Shown here piece by piece: positions 20,401-28,481 of a DNA stretch of 64,000 nt. The notes beneath the pieces are model-generated. The model did no database searches. It worked only from the letters and a program-made list of their open reading frames with translations, and was not told where the DNA came from. Position 1 is the stretch's first letter, and every line of letters begins with the position of its first letter. The stretch comes from Filimonas lacunae (lineage in GTDB: Bacteria > Bacteroidota > Bacteroidia > Chitinophagales > Chitinophagaceae), in assembly GCF_002355595.1 (NCBI RefSeq), contig NZ_AP017422.1:7382823-7446822 (forward strand), read 5' to 3'. The position numbers were made by a program, and so were the translations under genes.

Positions 20401-21155
20401 GGTTAGAAATGTCGCCCAGAATATGGGATGTGGTAAGGGCAGAAGGCGGAACGGTAGAGGGTTATGCGCAAAGAGGCCTGTTCTCTATCCCGTTTGATGG
20501 CTTAAGCTCAGTAAACGGATCGCCTACCTATATCAGTGAAGCTGGTATAAAAGACAATTACATCAATTTACAAAGTACTACGGTAAAGTATTTAAAGTAC
20601 GAAGGTCCTACCGATCCTACTTTCACCGGCGGTTTTTTCAACAAATTTGATTATAAGAACTTCTCTATATCTGCCCTGGTTACTTACTCATGGGGAAATT
20701 ATGTAAGACTGCAACCCATTTTTGCTGCCAGCTACGATGATCTTTACTCCATGAGTAAAGTGATGAAGAACCGTTGGATTATGCCTGGTGATGAAACCGT
20801 TACCAAGGTGCCTTCTATCCTGGATAAGTATTCGTATGATCAGTTTACCCGGTTGTCTACAGGAACTTCCTTGAGTCCCAGGTATGCTTATAACGCTTAT
20901 AATTACTCTGATCAAAGGGTAGCTAAAGGTGACTTTATCCGCCTGAAAACGGTGTCTGTATCTTACCAGATGCCTCAGCGCCTGGTGAAAAGGCTTGGGC
21001 TCAATGCTATGCAGTTTTCTCTTGTAGGTAATAATATCGCGTTATTATATTCCGATAAAAACTTATTGGGACAAGATCCTGAATTCATTAGCAATGGTGG
21101 TGTGGCAATGCCTGTTCCCAAGCAATTCACTTTTTCATTGAAAGCCGGATTGTAG
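17442..21155 (+). CDS. SusC/RagA TonB-dependent receptor with STN signalling domain
   Basis: This 1237-residue outer-membrane transporter begins with a signal sequence (to about residue 40). An STN domain follows (LKNAPIEKAFLEMRKQTGF to about residue 120), then a carboxypeptidase-regulatory-like domain (VSGVVKDAEGTPLQDVSV), a TonB-box-like SEVVVSTGYQ, a plug with MLEGQVAGVSVQ and DAAATALYGARAMNGVIVV, and a long beta-barrel ending TFSLKAGL. The STN domain is what a FecR-type anti-sigma factor reads, and such a sigma/anti-sigma pair lies just upstream. With SusD 38 bases downstream it should form a lidded import pore. The two lipoproteins that follow suggest that peptides or a metal-bound ligand, rather than starch, is imported; that is inference. 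Confidence 0.95.
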   Translation: MKLTAYGIVVPLLRRLPYQTMRIMRLVLLLTTVASLQVSAKGLSQNVTIRLKNAPIEKAFLEMRKQTGFQFVYNTVMLQQAGNVNLSVTGMPLEKALKLALSGKSLSYAIVDSVVVIKALTMHYDAPLVLNAAANNIGVSGVVKDAEGTPLQDVSVMVKGTKNITTTDKEGRFEFKSISENSILVFNAVGFVAKEVKLGATTEKIAVELKATENKLSEVVVSTGYQNLNQKLFTGATVKLNAKDAQRSGIPDVSRMLEGQVAGVSVQNVSGTFGAAPKIRVRGATSLSGDNKPLWVVDGIILEDIVNISNEALSTGDANTLIGSSVAGLSPDDIESFTILKDAAATALYGARAMNGVIVVTTKKGRNTQGKANMNYSGNFTTYLKPSYSQFDIMNSADQMSVMIEMENKGYLRPASVATPQNGGIFYKLYNQMYNYDAGSDSWALSNDQNLAGRNSFLQRYARANTDWFNVLFKNSLMQEHAISVTAGTDKFQNYFSSSYMHDNGQTLGDAVTRYTANNRTTIKVNNKLSIEFLTNASVRNQRAPGTLTRQSDAVYGAYSRSFDINPYTYAINTSRMITPYDQKGDLEYFVMNWAPFNIVNELNNNYLKLQMMDIKIQGGLKYKITPELQYSIDGAYRFAQTTRNHYIKASSNMAAAFRAYSSTSVVDDNTYLYDDPDNNELPVVVLPDGGFFNTYENKISNYYVRNNLEYDKTIKDHKFNLFASMEARTADRQNYNFDGVGYDYENGGVVNVNYRYFKKATEGGDAYFAMSNSYDRFLAYMFRGAYNYNGKYSFNFTTRMDGSNKMGKSEQARWLPTWNVSGAWDIDNEKFFKPGKVLSSVRLRATYGLVGNIGNASNTAALYYNRVAYRPYETEKETQTYISSLANTDLTWEKTNEVNIGTDLGLFNGNVNVTIDWYNRKIHDLISDVQTSGIGGEDTKTINNGTMDAHGLEFTIGGAPVKNSRPDGFRWRTQLNWAINKNKITRLEMSPRIWDVVRAEGGTVEGYAQRGLFSIPFDGLSSVNGSPTYISEAGIKDNYINLQSTTVKYLKYEGPTDPTFTGGFFNKFDYKNFSISALVTYSWGNYVRLQPIFAASYDDLYSMSKVMKNRWIMPGDETVTKVPSILDKYSYDQFTRLSTGTSLSPRYAYNAYNYSDQRVAKGDFIRLKTVSVSYQMPQRLVKRLGLNAMQFSLVGNNIALLYSDKNLLGQDPEFISNGGVAMPVPKQFTFSLKAGL

Positions 21156-21193
21156 CAATCATCATCTGATTAGACCCGATAATTACTCAAATT

Positions 21194-22675
21194 ATGAAAG
21201 TTAAGATACTATCAATACTAGCGGTTTCTGTTATCTCTCTCTCATCCTGTAAAAAGTTTCTGGAGCAGGAACCAGATAACCGGACAGAAATAAATTCAGT
21301 GGAAAAGGTGGCTCAATTGGTGGGAACAGCCTATCCATCTTACGGTTACATGGCTATGGCCGAATTATATTCGGACAATGCGTGTGATAAAGGGCCTTTG
21401 GTTTCCGGAACCAACACCACTACGCCTTTTCCTGAAATGTATAACTGGGAGGAAGTAGCATCTACCGGTAATAACACCCCTTATCAATATTGGACTGGTG
21501 TGTATGAAGGTATTGCTGCAGCCAACCAGGCTTTAAAATCTATTAAAGAATATAACCTGGGAGCGGCTGCCGATCCTTATAGAGGAGAAGCATTGCTGGC
21601 CCGTGCCTATGGGCATTTTATGCTGGTTACTTTTTTTGCAAAAGCATATGTACCAGGTGGGGCGAATGATTCGCCCGGTATCCCCTATGTACTAGAACCG
21701 GAGGAAGCAGCTATCAAAAAATATGGACGTGGTACGGTAGCCTCGGTATATGCGCAAATAGAAGAAGATATTGAAGAAGGAATTCCTTTATTAACCGGTG
21801 GTACGTGGGCGGTACCGGCTTATCACTTTACGCCTGCAGCAGCACATGCTTTTGCAGCAAGGTTCTACTCTTTTAAGGCCGAGTGGGCAAAGGTGGTTGA
21901 TCATGCCAATCTTATATTTACCGGTGGCGATTTTACCGGAAACATCAGGAATATAGCGGCAGAAACGCCGAGCCTGTCTGCTGACGAATACAGGCAATGG
22001 TTTAACAAGGGTGATAAGAAGTTCAATCTTTTATTGCACGAAACCTATTCTGTGTATCAGCGTTCCACCAGCTACGGCACCAGCAGGTACGGGTTGGGCG
22101 TGAATGTGTATTCAGGGTACTATACCAAAGCTTCGCCTGCTGGAGGTACCTTCTACTACAGGTCGTGGACAAGCGGTACAGGTAATTATACCTTATATAA
22201 GTATTGGGAGTATTTCTATTACACCAATGTATCTGCCGGAACCGGCCGACCTTATATTATGTTGCCTTTGTTAACCTCTGATGAAGCGTTAATGAACAGA
22301 GCGGAAGCTTATGCACAGCTAGGTATGTTGGATAGGGCTATTGCGGATTGCGATTTGATGGCAAGCGTTCGTATTTCAGGTTATTCTAAGGCTGCTTATG
22401 GAGTAACTGCTGAAAAGTCAAAAGCCTATTTCAATGTTACAGACGATCAGGAGGCCATCATTCTTACGGTGCTTGATTTTAAAAGACGTGCCTTTATGGC
22501 CGAAGGTTTGAGATGGCTGGATGTGCTGAGGCATCGTATTACTGTTAAACACGATTATATAGATGTTAATAATGATGCTACTTATAAAGAGTTAGGGCCA
22601 GACGACAACAGGAGAATGTTCCAGATTCCTGAGTCTGCTCAAAAAGCATCTAATCTTGCACCCAATCCCCGATAA
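21194..22675 (+). CDS. SusD/RagB-family substrate-binding lipoprotein
   Basis: This 493-residue surface lipoprotein forms the lid on the SusC pore. The signal peptide ends in a lipobox with Cys19 (ISLSSC). SusD features follow: an N-terminal FLEQEPDNRTEI, a helical TPR-like core (ALLARAYGHFMLV), and the C-terminal RRAFMAEGLRWLDVLRHR and MFQIPESA motifs typical of the SusD/RagB family. It lies 38 bases after susC and 18 bases before the zinc lipoprotein, so it is in the same operon. The ligand is unknown. Confidence 0.93.
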   Translation: MKVKILSILAVSVISLSSCKKFLEQEPDNRTEINSVEKVAQLVGTAYPSYGYMAMAELYSDNACDKGPLVSGTNTTTPFPEMYNWEEVASTGNNTPYQYWTGVYEGIAAANQALKSIKEYNLGAAADPYRGEALLARAYGHFMLVTFFAKAYVPGGANDSPGIPYVLEPEEAAIKKYGRGTVASVYAQIEEDIEEGIPLLTGGTWAVPAYHFTPAAAHAFAARFYSFKAEWAKVVDHANLIFTGGDFTGNIRNIAAETPSLSADEYRQWFNKGDKKFNLLLHETYSVYQRSTSYGTSRYGLGVNVYSGYYTKASPAGGTFYYRSWTSGTGNYTLYKYWEYFYYTNVSAGTGRPYIMLPLLTSDEALMNRAEAYAQLGMLDRAIADCDLMASVRISGYSKAAYGVTAEKSKAYFNVTDDQEAIILTVLDFKRRAFMAEGLRWLDVLRHRITVKHDYIDVNNDATYKELGPDDNRRMFQIPESAQKASNLAPNPR

Positions 22676-22693
22676 CTATAAACTAATTGAGAT

Positions 22694-24091
22694 ATGAAAA
22701 AACTTTTTTTATTATATACGGTGTTTTCAGTCCTTCTGGTCTCTTGCAGAAAATCTGATGAGAACCTGGATATTTCAATGGATGATTATACGGTGGATAT
22801 TCCGGCTACTTCTTCTGCCGTAGATACCTGGTTGAATACTTATTTTAATGTGCCCTGGAATATTAATGTGCAATACCGGTTTGCATTATACGAAGCTGAG
22901 TATGCCAAAAACGTAGCGCCCATTGAGTTAAATAAGGTACAACCTTCCATGCAGGCAGTGCTTACCTGCTTTATCAACCCTTACAGTAAAATTGCAGGTG
23001 CCAGTTTTGGAAAAGTACAGTTTCCCAAGCAATGGGTGCTTTACGGTTCCGGCTCTTACAATACCGACAACTCTTATACGTTAGGCTCGGCCACAAATGC
23101 GCGAAGGGTAGATTTATATGATTTAAACAATTTTTCTGCTGCTAACGGCGAAAATGTAAGAAGGCGAATGAGAACAGTGCACCATGAATTTACACACTGT
23201 TTAAACCAGAGCATTCCTATTCCTCCTGCATTTGAACTGGTTTCCAAAGGTGACTATGATCCCGAATGGACTACAAAAACGGATAGCGCGACGCGTATGT
23301 TAGGTTTTGTATCACCGTATGCAAGCTCTGCCTATACAGAAGATTTTGCTGAAATGGTGGGACATATTGTAGTGGAGGGACCGGTATGGTACAACAACTG
23401 CCTGGCCCAGGCTGGCGCCACTGGCAAGGCAAGATTGAAAGAGAAGGAGTCTATTATTTATCAGTACCTGCTCAACTACTTTAATATCGATCTTTATAAG
23501 TTACAGGCTGAGGTACAAAGCGCTTTAAAAACAAGTTATGGTGTGGTAGATCCGGAAGATGTTACTTTAAGTTTTCCTTACAGAATTGCGGGCAATGCCG
23601 TAAATACCATCACTATTAATCCATCTGCTACACATTATACAACGTACGGTTCTTCTGCTGCTTTCACTACTGTGTATAATAACTATAAAGCGTCATTGTT
23701 TTCCCTGGGAAGCAGAACGCTGGATAGTATTCAGTTTGTTTTTTCAACTGCCACACAAATGGCGTTCAGAGCGTATTATAGAAATAGTGCAAACACCAAC
23801 CTGGTTGCAGACTATGACTTTACTATTGCGCTGAATACCAGCACGGGGCTTGTTAGTTTTTCTAAAAAAATGCCGGAAGGAACAACTACTAACTATTCTA
23901 ATGGCGCTAATGCGCAGGTACAGCCTGCATTTGAGCAGTACATACTGCCTTATCTTGTGAACAGGCAATTTATTGCGGCTTACCTGCCAACAACCATCAC
24001 GTCCGGCAATGCTTTGTACAGATCCTTTGCTGGTTTTTATGTAAACGGAACAGCCACTAATTACTTCTATGGTCCGGTAACTTATAAATAA
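22694..24091 (+). CDS. SusCD-associated zinc metallohydrolase lipoprotein (HExxH)
   Basis: This 465-residue lipoprotein (lipobox LLVSC, Cys18) carries a zinc-binding HEFTH motif at residues 164-168, preceded by TVH. A downstream acidic segment (EDFAEMVGHI) may supply the third ligand. It matches the group of substrate-import-associated zinc metallohydrolases that occur next to SusC/SusD pairs. It sits between SusD and a DUF4302-type lipoprotein in one operon (18 and 6 bases spacing). The likely role is cutting a peptide-containing ligand at the cell surface before import. The substrate cannot be read from the sequence. Confidence 0.85.
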   Translation: MKKLFLLYTVFSVLLVSCRKSDENLDISMDDYTVDIPATSSAVDTWLNTYFNVPWNINVQYRFALYEAEYAKNVAPIELNKVQPSMQAVLTCFINPYSKIAGASFGKVQFPKQWVLYGSGSYNTDNSYTLGSATNARRVDLYDLNNFSAANGENVRRRMRTVHHEFTHCLNQSIPIPPAFELVSKGDYDPEWTTKTDSATRMLGFVSPYASSAYTEDFAEMVGHIVVEGPVWYNNCLAQAGATGKARLKEKESIIYQYLLNYFNIDLYKLQAEVQSALKTSYGVVDPEDVTLSFPYRIAGNAVNTITINPSATHYTTYGSSAAFTTVYNNYKASLFSLGSRTLDSIQFVFSTATQMAFRAYYRNSANTNLVADYDFTIALNTSTGLVSFSKKMPEGTTTNYSNGANAQVQPAFEQYILPYLVNRQFIAAYLPTTITSGNALYRSFAGFYVNGTATNYFYGPVTYK

Positions 24092-24097
24092 TATACT

Positions 24098-25450
24098 ATG
24101 AACAAATTATTATATTTTATTTTACTTGTATCTCTGGCTGGTTGTGTGAAACATGATGTTGATCTGGTTTTTGATCAATTGCCTGAGGAACGCATGAAAG
24201 AGCGTAATGCCGAACTGCAAAACAAACTGCTGGAAGGTGTTAATGGCTGGAAAGGCTTTTTACGTACCTCTGCTGCAGGAAGCGGTTATGGGTTTTATAT
24301 GAATTTTAACTCGGTGGGAGAGGTGGTTATGTATGCTGACTGGAATAATGATGCAGCAATTACTGCTAAAAATTCTACTTACCGGATATTGTATGTGATG
24401 AACACCCAGCTGTCATTTGATACATACAATTACATCTCCATTATGCAGGACCCGCAAACAAGTGTAAATGGAGGAACTACGGGAAACGGATTGCAAAGTG
24501 ATATAGAGTTTGAGTATATCCGTTCTTCAGCAGATACTGTTATTTTAAGAGGTAAGAAGTATAAAAACTATCTTTATATGATGAAGGCTTCTGCCAGTGA
24601 AGCTGCCCAGTATAATAACGGAGAGTATAAAACGGCCATCGCTAATTTCAACACCTTTTTTACAACACATAATAACAATTATATCCTGGTAAATGCGGAG
24701 GGTAGCGACCTTAAGGTGGGTTTTTCCATTGCCGGAAAGATTGCTACAGCGCAGGTGAAAAAGGCCGATAATTCCATTGCATCTGATACAAGAGGTTTTG
24801 GTTATTCCATTGATGGCATTTACTTCACCGATGCCATCCAGATATTAGGTGTAAAAATCATTGCCCTCAAATTAAAAGACGCCAATACATTGGTGGCTAT
24901 TGATGACAGCGGTAAGGAGTATGCTGTGTTGCAAAATCCTACTCCTTTAGCTGATTTTGTTGATATGTTTGGCTCAACTAAAACGTACAATTCTATTTAC
25001 TGCTATGGAACCGCTTATCCAAGCACGGCTGTTGCCACGCTGCCAACTGGTGTAACGTCTAATTATAACAGTGAGTTCAGTGGATTGATCAGCAGGTTTT
25101 CTTCCACGTCCAGGTATGTAGATACAGTTGAGTTCAGATTATCCAACAGCACTACTGCTTTAGTCAGAATCTGGTATTGGAGCGGCTCTACCCATTACCT
25201 GGCGGATGCATCGTTTACTTATACTTATGCAGATAATACTATCACCCTAACCAACTATACGCCATCTGTTTCCAATACAAACTGGACAACCAGGATTACT
25301 CAGATCGGAAGTTTTTTAACCTGGCTGCAAAGCGGTCCTTTCAAAGCGGATTGGGTGGTGAGTTCTACACCATCATCCCCTACACTGGGAGGATTGTATA
25401 AAACCAGCAATGCCAGTGATTTTATGTACGGACGGATGCGAAAACAGTAA
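24098..25450 (+). CDS. DUF4302-type lipoprotein
   Basis: This 450-residue predicted lipoprotein has lipobox SLAGC with Cys16. Its N-terminal part (FDQLPEERMKERNAELQNKL, then GWKGFLRT) is typical of the DUF4302 group that accompanies SusC/SusD and HExxH lipoproteins in Bacteroidota. No catalytic motif was seen. It begins 6 bases after the metallohydrolase gene and is the last gene of the operon, followed by a terminator hairpin. Probable role: an accessory surface component that binds or presents the ligand. The family name is from recall of the pattern and context. Confidence 0.75.
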   Translation: MNKLLYFILLVSLAGCVKHDVDLVFDQLPEERMKERNAELQNKLLEGVNGWKGFLRTSAAGSGYGFYMNFNSVGEVVMYADWNNDAAITAKNSTYRILYVMNTQLSFDTYNYISIMQDPQTSVNGGTTGNGLQSDIEFEYIRSSADTVILRGKKYKNYLYMMKASASEAAQYNNGEYKTAIANFNTFFTTHNNNYILVNAEGSDLKVGFSIAGKIATAQVKKADNSIASDTRGFGYSIDGIYFTDAIQILGVKIIALKLKDANTLVAIDDSGKEYAVLQNPTPLADFVDMFGSTKTYNSIYCYGTAYPSTAVATLPTGVTSNYNSEFSGLISRFSSTSRYVDTVEFRLSNSTTALVRIWYWSGSTHYLADASFTYTYADNTITLTNYTPSVSNTNWTTRITQIGSFLTWLQSGPFKADWVVSSTPSSPTLGGLYKTSNASDFMYGRMRKQ

Positions 25451-25471
25451 GAGTATCCCCCATATTCTTCA

Positions 25472-25515
25472 GAAGGCCTTACTGCGCTTATGCGTGGGTA
25501 AGGCCTTCCTGTTTT
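25472..25515 (+). terminator. Terminator of the sigma/SusCD/metallohydrolase operon
   Basis: GAAGGCCTTAC (25472-25482) pairs perfectly with GTAAGGCCTTC (25498-25508) over a 15-base loop, followed by CTGTTTT. It lies 21 bases after the last gene of the operon. Confidence 0.8.
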
Positions 25516-25698
25516 AAGTAGCGTTAGAAAACGAGGATAAGAATAGCTGCCCGTGGAGCTTCGAATTAGCTTAAGCCGAAGAAGTTGGTTAATCTTGTTT
25601 GCGTAGAAAAAACGCAAATAATTTGGGTAGTAAGCAAAAGTTTATTTATTTGCGTCATAATAACGCTAACAAATACTTTTACATAAAACCTAAGCCAT

Positions 25699-26721
25699 AT
25701 GTTTGGCATCCAACACATCAAATTCGATTCAATGACTTATGTTCTGCATTTTAAAAGTGGGAGCATAAAAAAAGAAGGACGCGGGCTTTCCTTCTTTTAC
25801 TTTGCACCCAATAGCTCTATTGTAGCTATTCCAATGGGGAGCAATGATCTGCCTTTTATTTTTAGTGAGTCTACCAACGACTATCAGCAAGTGAACATTC
25901 AGGGACAAATCAGTTATAAGATCAGCAAACCGAAAGAGCTTGCGGATGTTTTAGATTTCACTGTTACCGACAGTGGCGCGTACAAAAAGAATGATATTGA
26001 AAAGCTGAACCAACGTATTATCAACGAGGCTCAAACCGCTACTTCGGCTTATATACATAGTATTAAACTAAAAGATGCTATACGATCTGCCAAAGCAATA
26101 GAGAATAAGATTCTGGAAGGTTTACAATCATCGGCTGCGATTGGAATGTTAGGTATTGAAATTCTGGGGGCTAACATTCTTGGAATTTCTGCTACTCCTG
26201 AAATGGCAAGGGCATTGGAAACGGAAACCAGGGAAAAATTGCAGCAGGAAGCAGATCAGGCCATATATGAGCGCAGGAACTTTGCTGTTGAGCAGGAACG
26301 TATTATTAAGGAAACAGAATTAAATACTGAAATAGCGGTAGAGGAGAAACAAAAACAGATTGCAGAAAAGAAAATGGAATCCAGAGTTCAACAAGCTGAC
26401 AATGAAAGAAAGCTGAGAGAGATGCAACTGGAGGCTGATATTTCTGTAGAGAATCAGAGAAAGCAATTTATTGAGCAAAAAACTGCCAATGATAAGAAAG
26501 AAGCCGAAACCCAGGGCTATGTTTTAGAAACCACTCTAAAACCATACAAAGAAATGGATTGGAAAATTTTGACTGCATTGGGTAATAATTCTGATCCACG
26601 GTTTAGTATTGCGCTGGCCTTTAGAGAACTTGCTGAAAATGCTGATAAAGTAGGGAATCTGAATATCAGTCCTGATTTATTAAGTTCATTACTGAGTGAA
26701 AAACCAGAAAGAAGAAAATGA
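25699..26721 (+). CDS. SPFH/band-7 domain protein with long coiled coil
   Basis: This 340-residue protein has an SPFH-like N-terminal domain (about 15-180: VQ/NIQGQISYKISKPKELAD, a conserved central part, then LGIEILGANILGISATPEM). A highly charged coiled coil follows (about 185-275, rich in E/K/Q/R), then a short helical end (WKILTALGNNSDPRFSIALA). Unlike many stomatins there is no clear N-terminal membrane hairpin, so membrane attachment would be peripheral. Its stop overlaps the start of the next gene in ATGA, implying translational coupling with the NAD-kinase-like protein. SPFH proteins build ring or cage oligomers on membranes; its particular role here is unknown. Confidence 0.85.
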   Translation: MFGIQHIKFDSMTYVLHFKSGSIKKEGRGLSFFYFAPNSSIVAIPMGSNDLPFIFSESTNDYQQVNIQGQISYKISKPKELADVLDFTVTDSGAYKKNDIEKLNQRIINEAQTATSAYIHSIKLKDAIRSAKAIENKILEGLQSSAAIGMLGIEILGANILGISATPEMARALETETREKLQQEADQAIYERRNFAVEQERIIKETELNTEIAVEEKQKQIAEKKMESRVQQADNERKLREMQLEADISVENQRKQFIEQKTANDKKEAETQGYVLETTLKPYKEMDWKILTALGNNSDPRFSIALAFRELAENADKVGNLNISPDLLSSLLSEKPERRK

Positions 26722-27638
26722 GTGTAGAGTATGCTATTATAGTGAAGAACAAAACAAGGCTGGAGTCTTTAGTAGAACGCTTTAATACTAAAGCGCAGGC
26801 TAAGTTTTACATTGAGAGATCAGGGGGAAATTTTGAGGATTATGAGAAGGAGCATGAAACCTTCCATCACTCATTGAACGAAGTTCAGTCGAGACTTACT
26901 AAAGTCATCAAGTATAAAATTGTTGACAGGGTTTTTATGCCTTCTTTTATTTTTTCTGAAAATCACCTCATCATTGTAATTGGTCAGGATGGCCTTGTTG
27001 CTAACACCGCAAAGTACTCCAGGGGTATTCCCATCATAGCTGTGAATCCGGATATAGACCGCTATGATGGTGTGCTTCTGCCATTCAATACCTCAGATTT
27101 TATCCAGGGTGTTGAGGGGGTTATTACCAATCAATACCAGGCTGAGACAAAAAGGCTGGCAGAAGCCCGGCTCAATGATGGGCAACGATTGCTTGCATTT
27201 AACGATCTGTTTATTGGAGCCTCGTCCCATGTATCGGCAAGGTATAAAATTACCTATGAAGCAAATACCGAAGAACACTCTTCGAGCGGACTGATCGTTT
27301 CTACTCCTGCGGGTTCAACGGGGTGGCTGAGTTCAATTATGAATATGGCTTATGGCATTACGAATGCCTTTGGTGGAAAGCAACCAGCCCTGAGGCCTGT
27401 TTTGAAAGAGAATGAATTGATCTTTGCTGTAAGGGAGCCCTTTAAAAGCATTAGAACGCAAACTGCCATTACGCTGGGATCGATCAAACAGCAATCTCTG
27501 CTGAAAATAGAATCCTTAATGCCTGCCAACGGGGTTATTTTCAGTGATGGTGTAGAAGCTGATTTTTTAAGTTTCAACAGCGGCTCTATTGCTACCATCG
27601 GTATTGCGCCGGAAACGGCCAGATTGGTTATTACGTAA
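26718..27638 (+). CDS. NAD(+)/NADH-kinase-like protein
   Basis: This 306-residue protein shares the fold signature of the NAD kinase/diacylglycerol kinase superfamily. It has a GQDG segment (replacing the usual GGDGT) after a hydrophobic strand (LIIVIGQDG), a conserved SGLIVSTPAGSTGW motif and a C-terminal NGVIFSDGVE segment, in the family order. About 85 residues at the N-terminus look unrelated to housekeeping NAD kinase. The change from GGDGT to GQDGL touches the catalytic/phosphate-binding loop, so true NAD kinase activity is uncertain. It starts inside the stop of the SPFH gene (ATGA), so the two products are probably made in fixed ratio and act together. Confidence 0.8.
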   Translation: MSVEYAIIVKNKTRLESLVERFNTKAQAKFYIERSGGNFEDYEKEHETFHHSLNEVQSRLTKVIKYKIVDRVFMPSFIFSENHLIIVIGQDGLVANTAKYSRGIPIIAVNPDIDRYDGVLLPFNTSDFIQGVEGVITNQYQAETKRLAEARLNDGQRLLAFNDLFIGASSHVSARYKITYEANTEEHSSSGLIVSTPAGSTGWLSSIMNMAYGITNAFGGKQPALRPVLKENELIFAVREPFKSIRTQTAITLGSIKQQSLLKIESLMPANGVIFSDGVEADFLSFNSGSIATIGIAPETARLVIT

Positions 27639-27657
27639 TCTGTTTACCCAGGCTAAA

Positions 27658-28430
27658 TCTTGTACCCTTTTCTGGTGCTACTGAGTAAGAACCTAATACC
27701 AATGTGCGATAGGCTGGTTCCCCTCCGACGAAATCAGGCACCCTTTTATCCTTTTCTGGTACTACTGAGTAATAACCTGGCACCAGTGTGCGACAGGCTG
27801 GTGCCCCTCCAACATAATCTGGTACCCTTGTACACTTTTCTGGTACTGCTGCGGAATAACCTTGTACCAGTGCGTGACGGGCTGGTGCCCCTCCAACGGA
27901 ATGTGGTACCCTTGTACGTTTTCCTGGTGCTACTGCGGAATAACCTTGTACCAGTGCGTGACGGGCTGGTACTCCTCCAACAGAATGTGGCACCCTTGTA
28001 GACTTTTCTGGTACTGCTGAGGAATAACCTGGTATCAGTGAGTGATAGGCTTGTGCCCCTCCAACAGAATGTGCTACCCTTGTAGACTTTTCTGGTGCTG
28101 CTGAGGGATAACCTTGTACCAGTGAGTGACGGGCTGGTGTCCTTCCAACATAATCCGGCGCCCTTTTACCTTACGCTGGTGTTGCCCGGGAGTAGACCTG
28201 TACCCGCGAGGTATTCGCCGGTGGTATACTGGCGTAAACCAGCAGCAGAGAAAGATGCGGCGATGTTGCGCCGGAATAAACCTGTACCGGCATGGTATGC
28301 ACTGGTGGCACACGGGCGTAAACCCATGGCTGCGAAAGATGGGCGGATGCAACGCGGGAGCAAACCTGCCCCGGAGTGATATTCGCCGATGGCAGATTAG
28401 TGTAAACCTGCACCAGCGGAAAATTAGTTT
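27658..28430 (+). repeat. 84-bp tandem array, nine units (21-bp sub-period)
   Basis: Nine units start at 27673, 27757, 27841, 27925, 28009, 28093, 28177, 28261 and 28345, each exactly 84 bases apart. Units 1-6 are one subtype (ends like CTCCAACAGAATGTGG); units 7-9 are a diverged, more GC-rich subtype sharing the first half (ACCTGTACC). Inside a unit a GTAC or GTGC core recurs at offsets 3, 24, 45 and 66, that is every 21 bases. Because 84 and 21 are multiples of three, several frames on both strands stay open, giving spurious 60-120-codon frames. No start site, ribosome-binding site or domain supports a protein. The array fills the gap between the NAD-kinase-like gene and the S41 pseudogene. 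Confidence 0.93.
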
Positions 28431-28481
28431 ATACAACTAAAGACTAAACATGTAGCAGGTAAATGTTTGCCTTTTATAGAA

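Noticed and set aside
27631-28001. Reading frames of about 110-120 codons on both strands in the 84-bp array as proteins
   Set aside because: They exist because the repeat length is a multiple of three, use weak starts (TTG on plus), do not span the array and have no known pattern; a coding relic is noted as a possibility only.
27658-28430. CRISPR array
   Set aside because: Units follow one another without unique spacers, sub-repeats are diverged and no cas gene is near.
28074-28436. Further frames in the second half of the array as genes
   Set aside because: Same cause; mutually overlapping on both strands, in a different frame from the first half.
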